Positions 45,538-54,629 of a DNA stretch of 64,000 bases are shown here, in pieces. Location of the stretch: assembly GCF_038004425.1 (NCBI RefSeq), contig NZ_JBBORC010000001.1, positions 2,519,001 to 2,583,000 of the forward strand. The letters are read 5' to 3'. Below the pieces are notes generated by a model. It saw only the letters and a program-made list of their open reading frames with translations. It ran no database searches and had not been told where the DNA came from. The translations under genes were made by a program, and so were the position numbers. Origin of the DNA: Solibacillus sp. FSL W7-1464 (lineage in GTDB: Bacteria > Bacillota > Bacilli > Bacillales_A > Planococcaceae). Every line of letters starts with the position of its first letter. Position 1 is the stretch's first letter.

Positions 45538-46053
45538 TCATATGTGAAGAACATATTTCCAACTTGTATTCGTTTGTTCATATGTTTCCACATTAAAAAT
45601 ATTCTGTTCTATTGAAAATGGCGACTGTTCCCATTTTCCCTTTAAATGAAACGAAATATTCCATTTATCTTCATATGTTTCGATGTTTAACAGTAATTGA
45701 TGCTCTTCATATGGATCAAGCTTGTCGTAAACATGAATAATTGTGTTTTCCAAGTATTGAACAATCGCTTCATCATACTTGCTTTGTATTGGTGCATTTA
45801 CATTACTCGTCATGCTTAGTTGTAAAGCCGGATAGCGCCAACATAGGGTCTGAAGCCATTCCACTGTTTCCGCTAATTGAAGTCGATTGATGTTCGAAAG
45901 CATTTTACAATGTTCAGACTGATCAAAAATTACTTTTTTTGCCTCGTCCACTCGTCCTAAATCTAAGTTCATCTGGATTAAATGAAACTGATTCAAATAG
46001 TCGTGATTTGCAAAGCGCAATGCTTCACTTACAGTTAATTTTGAAACGGTCAT
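45538..46053 (-). CDS. spo0B: Spo0B-type sporulation phosphotransferase
   Basis: 171 residues, similar in size to B. subtilis Spo0B (192). It relays phosphate from Spo0F to Spo0A. The conserved His is in LRFANHDYLNQFHLIQMNL (near residue 19), matching the RHDWMN motif of Spo0B; a degenerate ATPase-like C-terminal domain follows. Sequence is strongly diverged but the position between rpmA and obg is diagnostic. ATG 46053 with GGGG upstream. Gap of 188 bp to rpmA contains the rpmA terminator. Confidence 0.85.
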   Translation of the reverse strand: MTVSKLTVSEALRFANHDYLNQFHLIQMNLDLGRVDEAKKVIFDQSEHCKMLSNINRLQLAETVEWLQTLCWRYPALQLSMTSNVNAPIQSKYDEAIVQYLENTIIHVYDKLDPYEEHQLLLNIETYEDKWNISFHLKGKWEQSPFSIEQNIFNVETYEQTNTSWKYVLHI

Positions 46054-46203
46054 TTTACACACCCCGTATTACAGTATTATTAGTATAACAAGTTTTTCAT
46101 CAATTTTCCTTCCATACTTCATACCCATAACATATTCAATACTTAAGAAAATTTCAATCATCCATTTATAAAGGCATCTCTGTATTTTTGTGCAAAAATT
46201 TAA

Positions 46204-46230
46204 AAAGGACTGCAATAAATGCAGTCCTTT
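46204..46230 (-). terminator. Terminator of the rplU-prp-rpmA operon
   Basis: 11-bp perfect stem AAAGGACTGCA / TGCAGTCCTTT, 5-nt loop, then TTTAAATTTT on the minus strand. Confidence 0.85.
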
Positions 46231-46241
46231 CATTGCAAGAA

Positions 46242-46893
<652 letters not shown>

Positions 46894-46909
46894 GTCCATC
46901 ACCTACTTA

Positions 46910-47218
46910 TTAAGCGTTGATTGCTTCAACTACTAATTTAGTGTATGGTTGACGGTGACCTTGCTTACGACGGTAGTTCTTTTTCGCTTTAAGTTTGAAA
47001 ACAGTAATTTTCTTTTGCTTACCTTCTTTAACAACTTTCGCTGTTACAGTAGCGCCAGCAACTGTTGGAGCTCCAACTTTAACTGTTTCTCCACCTACGA
47101 ATAAAACTTTGTCAAAAGTTACGATTTCGTCAGCAGCCACACCTAGTTTTTCAACATAGATTTCTTGACCTGCTTCAACTTTGATTTGTTTACCACCAGT
47201 TTCGATAATTGCGTACAT
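46910..47218 (-). CDS. rplU: 50S ribosomal protein L21
   Basis: 102 residues. Start [20 protein letters not shown] and C-terminal [20 protein letters not shown] are diagnostic. ATG preceded by GAGGAGG. First gene of rplU-prp-rpmA; preceded by a structured leader (47235-47325) and the 47219-47355 gap after spoIVFB. Confidence 0.98.
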   Translation of the reverse strand: MYAIIETGGKQIKVEAGQEIYVEKLGVAADEIVTFDKVLFVGGETVKVGAPTVAGATVTAKVVKEGKQKKITVFKLKAKKNYRRKQGHRQPYTKLVVEAINA

Positions 47219-47234
47219 TAAAATGCACCTCCTC

Positions 47235-47325
47235 TTAGACTCAGACTCGCCCGGAATTGCAGGTGACCTATAAAGGTACTTAAACCTGTTCAGCGCGGTT
47301 GCAGTAGCACGGGTGCTACAAACAA
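47235..47325 (-). ncRNA. L21 leader (autogenous control element)
   Basis: Between spoIVFB and rplU on the minus strand, a hairpin GTAGCACCCGTGCTAC opens the element and is followed by a longer pairing (CAACCGCGCTGAACAGG ... GGTCACCTGCAATTCCGGG), matching the layout of the conserved Firmicutes L21 leader. It sits just before the SD of rplU. Recognised by position and pattern, not by a covariance search. Confidence 0.7.
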
Positions 47326-47355
47326 TAACATTAAAATACTACCACATCGAAATTA

Positions 47356-47967
47356 TCAAGTCAACCGCTTCATTACTATTTTCTCAAAAGCAGAACGGTA
47401 TTTCCGATATTTCCAATCTCCAATTACTTTGCTCCATAAAAAGAGGCTAATAATTACTAAAGATAATGATTGCGGCAATAAATATAATAGTACGATAATT
47501 GTTACAGTAAGTAAATAAAAAGAAGCCGTTAAATAAAATTCGAAAATTTTAGAAAACGGCCGCCACTTCAATATACTGTAACATACTATTCTTCCACCAT
47601 CGAGGGGCCAAATGGGGATAAGATTAATGGCCAGAATAAACAACTGAACTTCTATTAATTTCGCACTCAGCATTTCAGGCAGAAATAAACTGATAAAAAT
47701 CCCTAGACAAGTAGCAACCGGCCCTCCAATGGCGATAATGATCAGCTGATTATAGGAGAGCTGCAGTTCATCCTTAATCGTCATCTCCCCGCCGTACGGA
47801 ACGATTTTACATTGTGTTATTTTCGCTCCGACAAGTTTTGCAGCGATAAAATGACCTAATTCATGAAATAATAGCGAAACAATAATAATGCTGTATAAAG
47901 CAATATCTCCATATAAAACAATTGATAAGAGCAGTAACAAAAATAATGGATGAATCGTAACCTTCAT
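47356..47967 (-). CDS. spoIVFB: SpoIVFB-type intramembrane metalloprotease lacking the CBS domain
   Basis: 203 residues, against about 288 in B. subtilis. Zinc motif LLFHELGHFIAAK near residue 36 and second site NLIPIWPLDGGRIV (near 114-127) are intact, with six membrane segments. The protein ends at WKYRKYRSAFEKIVMKRLT, where the C-terminal CBS domain of the B. subtilis enzyme would begin. In sporulation SpoIVFB frees sigma-K from its pro-sequence. ATG immediately follows the spoIVFA stop. No frameshift remnant is visible downstream. Confidence 0.88.
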   Translation of the reverse strand: MKVTIHPLFLLLLLSIVLYGDIALYSIIIVSLLFHELGHFIAAKLVGAKITQCKIVPYGGEMTIKDELQLSYNQLIIIAIGGPVATCLGIFISLFLPEMLSAKLIEVQLFILAINLIPIWPLDGGRIVCYSILKWRPFSKIFEFYLTASFYLLTVTIIVLLYLLPQSLSLVIISLFLWSKVIGDWKYRKYRSAFEKIVMKRLT

Positions 47968-48531
47968 CTAAATCGGCTGTTCCTTTAGCCAGCGAATCGT
48001 ATCTTCCATATTCAACACTTGCCCGTCACGTTCGATCTGAATGTAGAGTTCCCCGCTTTTTTTTGTTGCGACAATTGCTCCTTTTGTAACTGTCGTATAG
48101 GGCAATACATAAAAGTCGTCCACAAACCCAAACGTAACCGTATCGCCTGTATCATAAACAATCGAAACTGTTTTCCCGTTATATTTTGTATGACCTGTAA
48201 ACACAATCATTCCATCATACAATGCATTTAATACAAACGGTTCATCATACACGAGTAAATATCCGTCATTAAAACGATCAATCGTCTGAAACAGCTGTAA
48301 TTGACTAATCGATATATCTGCACTAACAGGGAGCTGCTGGTCTTCATTAGATAACATATTTACGACCGCCTTTCGCATCATGACTAAATCATCCGAACTG
48401 TAGACAACGGAATGGATGACACGTTTTGTAGCGATATCCCCATAATAATTACAGCTATAAACAATAACAAAGACAATACTCGCGATGAGCCACTGCCATT
48501 TTTTCAAGCTCACCATCCAATCTTTTTGCAC
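47968..48531 (-). CDS. spoIVFA: SpoIVFA-like regulator of the sigma-K protease
   Basis: Up to 187 residues, shorter than B. subtilis SpoIVFA (264). One membrane helix (WLIASIVFVIVYSCNYYG), then an extracytoplasmic part with a degenerate M23/LytM-like domain (DGMIVFTGHTKYNGKTVSIV). It tethers and inhibits SpoIVFB until the forespore signal. Start is uncertain: GTG 48531, ATG 48516, GTG 48513 and TTG 48507 are in frame and none has a convincing SD; a sigma-E-like promoter at 48533-48561 favours a start inside the listed span. Translationally followed by spoIVFB. Confidence 0.78.
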   Translation of the reverse strand: MQKDWMVSLKKWQWLIASIVFVIVYSCNYYGDIATKRVIHSVVYSSDDLVMMRKAVVNMLSNEDQQLPVSADISISQLQLFQTIDRFNDGYLLVYDEPFVLNALYDGMIVFTGHTKYNGKTVSIVYDTGDTVTFGFVDDFYVLPYTTVTKGAIVATKKSGELYIQIERDGQVLNMEDTIRWLKEQPI

Positions 48532-48532
48532 T

Positions 48533-48561
48533 AGTATATGTTAGGAACGACAATACAATTC
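48533..48561 (-). promoter_or_regulatory. Sigma-E-like promoter of spoIVFA-spoIVFB
   Basis: On the minus strand GAATTGT (48561-48555), 14 bp, CATATACT (48540-48533). The -10 resembles the sigma-E CATACAAT element and the spacing is right; spoIVFAB is a sigma-E target in B. subtilis. Confidence 0.5.
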
Positions 48562-48569
48562 AAGAAAGC

Positions 48570-48645
48570 ATGTACATATAGGGGACCTAATGGCGCGGGG
48601 AGCTGGCGGTTTAGCCTAGACGGGAAGTAACCCTGCTTCAAAGTG
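48570..48645. other. GC-rich unidentified block between minD and spoIVFA
   Basis: An unusually GC-rich stretch in an AT-rich gap, with small hairpins GGC-GGTTTA-GCC and GGG-AAGTAA-CCC and a CGCGGGGAGCTGG core. No ORF and no riboswitch consensus I can identify. Confidence 0.5.
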
Positions 48646-48685
48646 ATCCAAATTGCAAAAACCTTTAATTTCATTAACAGAAAAA

Positions 48686-48719
48686 AAGCTGTACAGAATA
48701 ATAGCATCCCATACAGCTT
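48686..48719 (-). terminator. minD terminator
   Basis: 8-bp stem AAGCTGTA / TACAGCTT with an 18-nt loop followed by TTTTTTTC on the minus strand. Confidence 0.75.
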
Positions 48720-48724
48720 ACTTC

Positions 48725-49609
48725 TTATTTAAACAATGCTTTCAGTTTTGCAAAAACGCCTTTTGGCTGATCATCTTCCAAGGACATTAACGGCACAGAA
48801 TCCCCTAATATACGGCGAGCGATATTACGGTATCCCAATGATGCTTTATTATTCGGATTCATGACAATCGGTTCACCTTTATTGGATGAACTGATAACAT
48901 CTTCACTATCGACAATGATTCCCAATAAATCAATCGATAAATGTGTCGTTACTTCTGTAATATCCATTGCATCACCGGTGTTCATCAAGCTTTTACGGAT
49001 TCGGTTAATAATAAGTTTGGGCGGTTCAATCGGCTCCTGCTCCAATAGTCCGATAATGCGATCCGCATCTCTTACTGCTGAAATTTCGGGTGTCGTTACA
49101 ACAATTGCACGGTCCGCACCAGCGACTGCATTGCGGTAGCCTTGCTCAATACCAGCCGGACAATCAATTAAAATATAATCAAATTCACGCTTCAACTCAT
49201 CTATTAAAACTTTCATCTGTTCCGGGTTGATGGCGTTTTTATCCGTATTTTGGGCAGCAGGCAGCAAGTATAGACGTTCATCTACACGTTTGTCCTTTAC
49301 TAATGCCTGATGAATTTTGCAGCGGCCCTCAATTACGTCCACTAGATCATAAATGATCCGATTTTCCAAACCTAATATAACGTCTAAATTACGCAGTCCG
49401 ATATCCGTATCGACTAGACAAACTTTCTTTCCTTGAAGAGCCAATGCAGTCCCTAGGTTTGCAGTCGTAGTAGTTTTTCCTACTCCACCTTTTCCTGAAG
49501 TTATAACGATTGCTTCTCCCACATTAGCGGCCCCTTCCTTATATAAGGTAGCTTTTTGAGCTCCAGTATCATCAGTATTCTTAGAGAATAATAATTCTTC
49601 ATCACTCAT
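48725..49609 (-). CDS. minD: Septum-site determining ATPase MinD (with N-terminal extension)
   Basis: 294 residues as listed, or 265 from the internal GTG 49522. ParA-type deviant Walker A SGKGGVGKTTTTANLG, IDCPAGIEQG, and C-terminal amphipathic membrane helix (GVFAKLKALFK). With MinC it blocks division at poles. The ATG at 49609 has AAAGGAGG 7 nt upstream, made of the last minC codons; the GTG at 49522 has GGAAGGGG 8 nt upstream and gives the usual MinD start GEAIVITSGKGG. The first ~29 residues (SDEELLFSKNTDDT...) are not found in typical MinD. Confidence 0.93.
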   Translation of the reverse strand: MSDEELLFSKNTDDTGAQKATLYKEGAANVGEAIVITSGKGGVGKTTTTANLGTALALQGKKVCLVDTDIGLRNLDVILGLENRIIYDLVDVIEGRCKIHQALVKDKRVDERLYLLPAAQNTDKNAINPEQMKVLIDELKREFDYILIDCPAGIEQGYRNAVAGADRAIVVTTPEISAVRDADRIIGLLEQEPIEPPKLIINRIRKSLMNTGDAMDITEVTTHLSIDLLGIIVDSEDVISSSNKGEPIVMNPNNKASLGYRNIARRILGDSVPLMSLEDDQPKGVFAKLKALFK

Positions 49610-50278
49610 TTAGCTTCCTCCTTTGAATGTTGATAAATTCGGTCGTATATTTCTTATTTCCTGGATTCTATCATATGCTATTACATTATTTTCTCCAAGA
49701 TAGGCAAAAATTTGATCGGTATTTTCCAAAATATATTGCGACTCGTTCGTCATTACTTCCACATAATTCCCAATTAATATATGTGTCGGTTCAAAATGGG
49801 ACGCGGATACAATTGCCTGTTCATTGCCATCCATTCCTGCATGCACAATGCCCTTTAACTTACCCGCAATATGTACATTACCCCCTGCCTCAATACGCCC
49901 GTTTGGATTGACATCACCTAACACAAGAATATCACCAGTTACCCGAATTGTTTGTCCGGAACGCACAATTCCGACATATGTTTCAGAACGGCTTGTCTCA
50001 AGCAGTTTATGACTTTCTTCCAATGTAATGACATCACTTTGAATTTTCTTTACACATAGCTTTTGCTGTTCTTCCACAATCTCAGTAAGCTGATCTTTTT
50101 GCTCCTGTGTACAGTAACGTTTCCCTAAGTGCAATTGTACATCTATTTTACCATCAAGATGGCCGTCTGTAACTTTTTTTCCAAGTTCTTCTAACAATTC
50201 TGTAAAAGAACATTGATCATCCAAACGCAATACTAACCCATCTTTTGTTCCTTTAATATGGATAAGTTGTTTTTTCAT
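49610..50278 (-). CDS. minC: Septum-site determining protein MinC
   Basis: 222 residues. N-terminal FtsZ-inhibiting domain (IHIKGTKDGLVLRLDDQ) and C-terminal beta-helix dimer domain (RSGQTIRVTGDILVLGDVNP, GRIEAGGNVHIAGKLKGIVH). Partner of MinD, which starts right after its stop; the final GGA GGA AGC codons serve as the minD SD. ATG 50278 with GAGGTGAC upstream, rather far. Separated from mreD by a 91-bp gap holding a hairpin. Confidence 0.95.
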   Translation of the reverse strand: MKKQLIHIKGTKDGLVLRLDDQCSFTELLEELGKKVTDGHLDGKIDVQLHLGKRYCTQEQKDQLTEIVEEQQKLCVKKIQSDVITLEESHKLLETSRSETYVGIVRSGQTIRVTGDILVLGDVNPNGRIEAGGNVHIAGKLKGIVHAGMDGNEQAIVSASHFEPTHILIGNYVEVMTNESQYILENTDQIFAYLGENNVIAYDRIQEIRNIRPNLSTFKGGS

Positions 50279-50311
50279 AGCTTTTTCAAGTCACCTCGCG
50301 CTACATAATAA

Positions 50312-50356
50312 CGAAAAGAAAACAACCGGATTATTGATCCGCTTTGTTTCTTTTCG
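50312..50356. terminator. Hairpin between mreD and minC
   Basis: CGAAAAGAAA / TTTCTTTTCG arms with an inner CGGAT / ATCCG stem; pyrimidine-rich tail on the minus strand. It could partly terminate mreBCD before minCD. Confidence 0.5.
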
Positions 50357-50369
50357 TTTTTTTAAACTG

Positions 50370-50888
50370 CTATTGTGCCCGTTGAAATACACGAGCGTTA
50401 AGACAATATTTAAACGCCCATGCAAGCATTATCAAAAATAATAGATTACCAATTGTTGTCGGAACTAATCGATTCACTAGGAACGGCTGAAGCCCCATCG
50501 TTGTAAATTGGAGCATATAGAAAAATTCATATACAACAAATTCGAAAACAATCATTAGCAATAATGCCAAAATCGTAGAAAATACTAAATGTGGATGAAC
50601 GCGTTTTACACACCAAGCCGCAATATAACAGATAGCAGGATATAAAACCGTATAAAGACCAATAATATTAATATAAAACACATCAAAACAAAGTCCAAAA
50701 ATAAGACCATAAATCATGGCTTTTTTTCGGCTGTAATAAATGGATAGAAAAATTAAGTATAAAATTAAAAAACGCGGAATCAAATAATAGATTCCTTCGC
50801 CTAACTGTAATGGGGAAAATACGGCGAACTCGGATTCAAGTAAAAATAGCAAGACAGCAACGAAGCCAATTAAAAATCGAGCGAGCAT
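50370..50888 (-). CDS. mreD: Rod shape-determining protein MreD
   Basis: 172 residues, five to six membrane helices, no charged catalytic motif. Part of the MreBCD-RodA elongation complex. IYYLIPRFLILYLIFLSIYY and AMIYGLIFGLCFDVFYI correspond to the conserved MreD core. Its ATG shares one base with the mreC stop (TAATG), showing strict operon coupling. Confidence 0.93.
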   Translation of the reverse strand: MLARFLIGFVAVLLFLLESEFAVFSPLQLGEGIYYLIPRFLILYLIFLSIYYSRKKAMIYGLIFGLCFDVFYINIIGLYTVLYPAICYIAAWCVKRVHPHLVFSTILALLLMIVFEFVVYEFFYMLQFTTMGLQPFLVNRLVPTTIGNLLFLIMLAWAFKYCLNARVFQRAQ

Positions 50889-51805
50889 TACTCATCCCCC
50901 TCATTTTCATCGGCCGGTCCATTTACTAAATCTTCATTTGTACTGCCGCCGTCGGAACCATCTACCGAAATTGTTTTGCGCTTAGCGATAATCACATGTT
51001 CAATCATTGAAAAATCTGCTGCTGGTTTGACATAGGCCATTTTCGTTAAACCGAAATCATCCGTTGTTACTTCTGTAATCTCACCGATTAAAATACCTTT
51101 CGGGAAGATTCCACCGAGTCCGGAAGACAATACTTTCCCGCCTTCTTTAACATCCACTTTAGAATCGATCCGCTTTAATAATAATTCGTTACGCTCAACG
51201 TCATAACCTTCTACTAAACCATGAATTTCCTTATTCTCCCCATCATGTACAACCGCTGATACACGATAGTTTTCATTATTCGTATAAAGCAGCTCCACTT
51301 CGGAAGTATACGGGGTTGCGATGACAATTTTACCAACTAGCCCTCGAGAAGTCATAACAGCCATGTTTTTTTCGACACCATGTGCTGTCCCTTTATTTAA
51401 AATAATTTTTTCTTCCCACTGATCAGGGTTTCTCGCGATGACCGTCGCCTGAATCGGGTCGAAATCACGCAAACTTTCCTCGATTGATGCGAGTTCACGC
51501 AATGAAGAATTTTCGGCCTTTAAAGTACTCACTTCCGCCTTTAGTACTGCAAAGTCTTCTAGACGCATTTTTAAGCGCTGGTTCTCTTCATACGTATTTA
51601 ACAGCGAATCAATATTGCTAAAAATACCTGTTATGTAATTAGCCGGCTTTGCAACAAGCGATTGTGCAAAGCCAACTGTATCTTTAATAATTTTCTCGGG
51701 TAATGTTGCGTTATGACGATCACGTAAAGAGAAACCAATCAATGCCACTAGAAAAATCACGCTTACTAATAGTACAATTAACTTTTTATTAGAAAAATGT
51801 GGCAC
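50888..51805 (-). CDS. mreC: Rod shape-determining protein MreC
   Basis: 305 residues. One N-terminal membrane helix (KLIVLLVSVIFLVALIGFSL), a coiled coil (LLNTYEENQRLKMRLEDFAV, LKAEVSTLKAENSSLRELA) and the two-barrel extracellular domain (VIARNPDQWEEKIILNKGTA, SRGLVGKI). The C-terminal tail is acidic and glycine-rich. GTG start with AGGAGG 7 nt upstream. Middle gene of mreBCD. Confidence 0.95.
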   Translation of the reverse strand: MPHFSNKKLIVLLVSVIFLVALIGFSLRDRHNATLPEKIIKDTVGFAQSLVAKPANYITGIFSNIDSLLNTYEENQRLKMRLEDFAVLKAEVSTLKAENSSLRELASIEESLRDFDPIQATVIARNPDQWEEKIILNKGTAHGVEKNMAVMTSRGLVGKIVIATPYTSEVELLYTNNENYRVSAVVHDGENKEIHGLVEGYDVERNELLLKRIDSKVDVKEGGKVLSSGLGGIFPKGILIGEITEVTTDDFGLTKMAYVKPAADFSMIEHVIIAKRKTISVDGSDGGSTNEDLVNGPADENEGDE

Positions 51806-51817
51806 TGCCAGTCCTCC

Positions 51818-52834
51818 TTACTTCAATTGTTGTGCACGAATTAAAGCGATGTTGTCTAATGCTTTACCCGTTCCGATTGCAACACAATCCAGCGGATCCT
51901 CAGCAATAAATACAGGCATTTTTGTTTCGTCACTGATCACTTTATCTAAATTACGTAATAAAGCGCCACCGCCTGTTAAAACAATGCCACGCTCCATTAC
52001 GTCTGCAGATAATTCAGGTGGAGTTTGTTCCAGTGTTTTCTTAACACCATCTAAAATAACAACAATAGCTTCATGTAAAGATTTTGAAATTTCATCTGAT
52101 GTGATTTCAATCGTTTTTGGTAAACCAGTTAACAGGTCGCGTCCACGAATTTCCATCGTTTCGGCAGGTCCTTCTGCACGTGCCGTACCAATTTCTACTT
52201 TGATGCTTTCCGCTGTACGCTCACCAATTGTTAAGTTATATGTTTTACGGATATAGGCAATGATAGACTGATCCATTGCATCACCGCCAACACGTACTGA
52301 TTCACTAGTAACAATACCGCCAAGAGAAATAACAGCAACTTCTGTTGTACCTCCACCGATATCAACTACCATCGAACCTGTAGGCTCCCATACCGGCAAG
52401 TTAGCACCGATTGCCGCCGCAAACGGTTCTTCAATTGTAAATGCTTCTTTTGCGCCTGCCTGACGGCTTGCATCAATAACAGCACGCTGCTCAACTGAAG
52501 TAATACCATATGGTACACAAATCATGACATTCGGTTTCTTCCAGTTAGAACCCGATGCTTTCATTGCTTCTTTTAAATAATATTGAATCATTGCTGTTGT
52601 AATTTCAAAATCGGCAATAACGCCATCTTTCATCGGGCGGATAGCCACGATAGAACCCGGTGTACGACCGATCATATTTTTTGCATCGTTTCCGACTGCT
52701 ACAATATCGCCAGTTTTTGTATTTTTCGCTACTACTGATGGTTCACGCAATACAATTCCTTTACCTTTTACAAATACTAATGTATTAGCTGTGCCAAGAT
52801 CGATCCCGACATCTTTATTCCCTAATCCAAACAA
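51818..52834 (-). CDS. mreB: Actin-like rod shape-determining protein MreB
   Basis: 338 residues. Actin/Hsp70 ATPase with phosphate 1 [14 protein letters not shown], phosphate 2 [19 protein letters not shown] and adenosine [15 protein letters not shown] motifs. Organises side-wall synthesis. TTG start at 52834 with GGGAG 8 nt upstream ([10 protein letters not shown], as in homologues). First gene of mreBCD-minCD; 385-bp upstream gap. Confidence 0.97.
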   Translation of the reverse strand: MFGLGNKDVGIDLGTANTLVFVKGKGIVLREPSVVAKNTKTGDIVAVGNDAKNMIGRTPGSIVAIRPMKDGVIADFEITTAMIQYYLKEAMKASGSNWKKPNVMICVPYGITSVEQRAVIDASRQAGAKEAFTIEEPFAAAIGANLPVWEPTGSMVVDIGGGTTEVAVISLGGIVTSESVRVGGDAMDQSIIAYIRKTYNLTIGERTAESIKVEIGTARAEGPAETMEIRGRDLLTGLPKTIEITSDEISKSLHEAIVVILDGVKKTLEQTPPELSADVMERGIVLTGGGALLRNLDKVISDETKMPVFIAEDPLDCVAIGTGKALDNIALIRAQQLK

Positions 52835-53180
52835 ATTAAGTACTCCCTTTCTTATTAAAACGATTTCTAATTTATGATGCTAGCAAAATCATACGCTCTA
52901 TTATAACGAATTACATCAAAAAATTATAGTGTTACAAGCACCGAATCGCGACTTTTGTCGAATGTTTTTTTCTACAACACTACTTTACTATTGTATTTCT
53001 ATTTCCGTTACGAAACAAATAAAATTAATATGTAAGATTTAACAAAATCGCCACATGCTTATGACGAATATAACAAATAAAAGTTGCAATTGCGAAAATT
53101 GTCGACGAATACTTAAATCCGTAATAATTGTTATCGCAATGTAATAATATTCAATCTATAAAATACATACAAATTAAAAA
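52835..53180. other. Long AT-rich mreB upstream region
   Basis: No credible ORF. Two TATAAT hexamers on the minus strand (52928-52923 and 52905-52900) are candidate -10 elements for mreB; I see no good -35 partner for either. A CGAC-TTTT-GTCG hairpin lies near 52948-52961. Confidence 0.4.
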
Positions 53181-53202
53181 GACAAACGATTAAACGTTTG
53201 TC
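53181..53202 (-). terminator. radC terminator
   Basis: 8-bp perfect stem GACAAACG / CGTTTGTC with a 6-nt loop, followed by TTTTTAATTT on the minus strand, 18 bp after the radC stop. Confidence 0.85.
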
Positions 53203-53219
53203 CAGTTGCCTAGGTTTCC

Positions 53220-53918
53220 CTAGAAATATCCCTTTTCCTTCATACTTATAAATTGATGATCACCGATGATAACGTGATCGAGCAAATCGACTCCGACTAT
53301 TTTACCGGCTTCATATAGTCTTGTCGTGACATCGATATCTTCCGGACTTGGTGTCGGGATGCCGCTTGGATGGTTATGGGAACAGATTATAGAAGCAGCG
53401 GAACGTTTTACAGCTTCGCGAAAAATTTCCCGCGGGTGGACGATGCTGGCATTCAGACTACCGACAAAGATGGTTTGCTTATGAAGTACCTGATTTTTTA
53501 CGTTGAGAAAGAGACAGACAAAATGTTCTTGCTGTAATGATGTCATATCCTGCATTAAAAAGGTGGCTGCATCTTCCGGCGAGCGGATTGTAAAGCGTTC
53601 TTCCAAATCTTTTGATGCAAGTCGTCTTCCAAGTTCAATTGCAGCAAGCAGCAAAACTGCTTTTGCTTCCCCGATCCCTTTAATCTCGGTCATTTCTTCA
53701 AGTGTTGCATGCTTTAGATTATGCAATTTTTCGAAGTTGATCAATACCCGATTGGCTACTGTCAATACAGATTCTCTTTTTGTTCCGGTGCCGAGTAATA
53801 TCGCAATGAGCTCCTGATTCGACAAACTTCTTGCACCTTGGCGGATGAGGCGTTCACGCGGGCGGTCTGCTTCATGTACGTCATGGATTTTCATATTCAT
53901 TAACGGTTGGACCGTCAT
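53220..53918 (-). CDS. radC: RadC/YsxA family JAB-domain protein
   Basis: 232 residues. N-terminal helix-hairpin-helix region (LSNQELIAILLGTGTK, EIKGIGEAKAVLLLAAIELG) and a JAB/MPN domain with SHNHPSGIPTPSPEDIDVT (His-His-Asp zinc motif). Long annotated as DNA repair, but a direct repair role is not established. ATG with AGGAG 8 nt upstream. 11 bp after maf; followed by the mre block. Confidence 0.93.
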   Translation of the reverse strand: MTVQPLMNMKIHDVHEADRPRERLIRQGARSLSNQELIAILLGTGTKRESVLTVANRVLINFEKLHNLKHATLEEMTEIKGIGEAKAVLLLAAIELGRRLASKDLEERFTIRSPEDAATFLMQDMTSLQQEHFVCLFLNVKNQVLHKQTIFVGSLNASIVHPREIFREAVKRSAASIICSHNHPSGIPTPSPEDIDVTTRLYEAGKIVGVDLLDHVIIGDHQFISMKEKGYF

Positions 53919-53929
53919 TTACATCACTC

Positions 53930-54523
53930 CTAAAATGATAGTTTTAGTAGTTGTAATGTAAGCATTTTTTGAACTAATGTAGCAATCGGTAATCCGACGA
54001 CATTATTGTAGTCTCCTTCAATACGGTCAACGAGCATGGCGCCACTCGTTTGAATCCCGTATCCGCCTGCTTTATCATAAGGATCTCCTGTCTGAATATA
54101 AGCCTTGATCATTAGCGGAGAAACATTTTTAAATATTACTGATGTCACTTCAACAAATGTATGCTCTGTTCCATCCGCCAAAATAAGAGCTACAGCTGTC
54201 ATCACCTCATGTCGGTTTCCTGCAAGCTTCGTTAAATGCTCTACGGCTTCTTCCTCCGAAACAGGCTTGTGCAGTATTTGATCATTGAACACAACAATTG
54301 TATCCGCGCCGATAATACAATGCCCCGGACATTTCCCGGACACATCACGCGCTTTCAATAATGCCACTTCCGTCACATATTTACGAACAGTATCGGCTGT
54401 GACACTTGTTTCGATAACATCGCTTGTCACAATTTCAAACGGGACATTCAGCATTTGGAGCAATTCCTTCCTCCTTGGTGAAGCAGAAGCTAATATTAGT
54501 TGTTCTTTTGTAGTAAAATTCAT
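53930..54523 (-). CDS. maf: Maf-family nucleoside triphosphate pyrophosphatase
   Basis: 197 residues. Hydrolyses non-canonical or modified nucleoside triphosphates; in Bacillus overexpression arrests septation. LILASASPRRKELLQML signature with the SxSPRR loop, IIGADTIVVF and DKAGGYGIQTSGAMLVD. ATG 54523 with AGGAGG 7 nt upstream; a TTG at 54529 is disregarded. Operon maf-radC. Confidence 0.95.
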   Translation of the reverse strand: MNFTTKEQLILASASPRRKELLQMLNVPFEIVTSDVIETSVTADTVRKYVTEVALLKARDVSGKCPGHCIIGADTIVVFNDQILHKPVSEEEAVEHLTKLAGNRHEVMTAVALILADGTEHTFVEVTSVIFKNVSPLMIKAYIQTGDPYDKAGGYGIQTSGAMLVDRIEGDYNNVVGLPIATLVQKMLTLQLLKLSF

Positions 54524-54629
54524 TTCCAATCCTCCTACATACTATAGTAACTGAGAATCGGAAATTTGAACAATGGCCAACATTTCTTACAAATATGTGA
54601 AAACCACGATTTTAATATGTTTTCAACAA

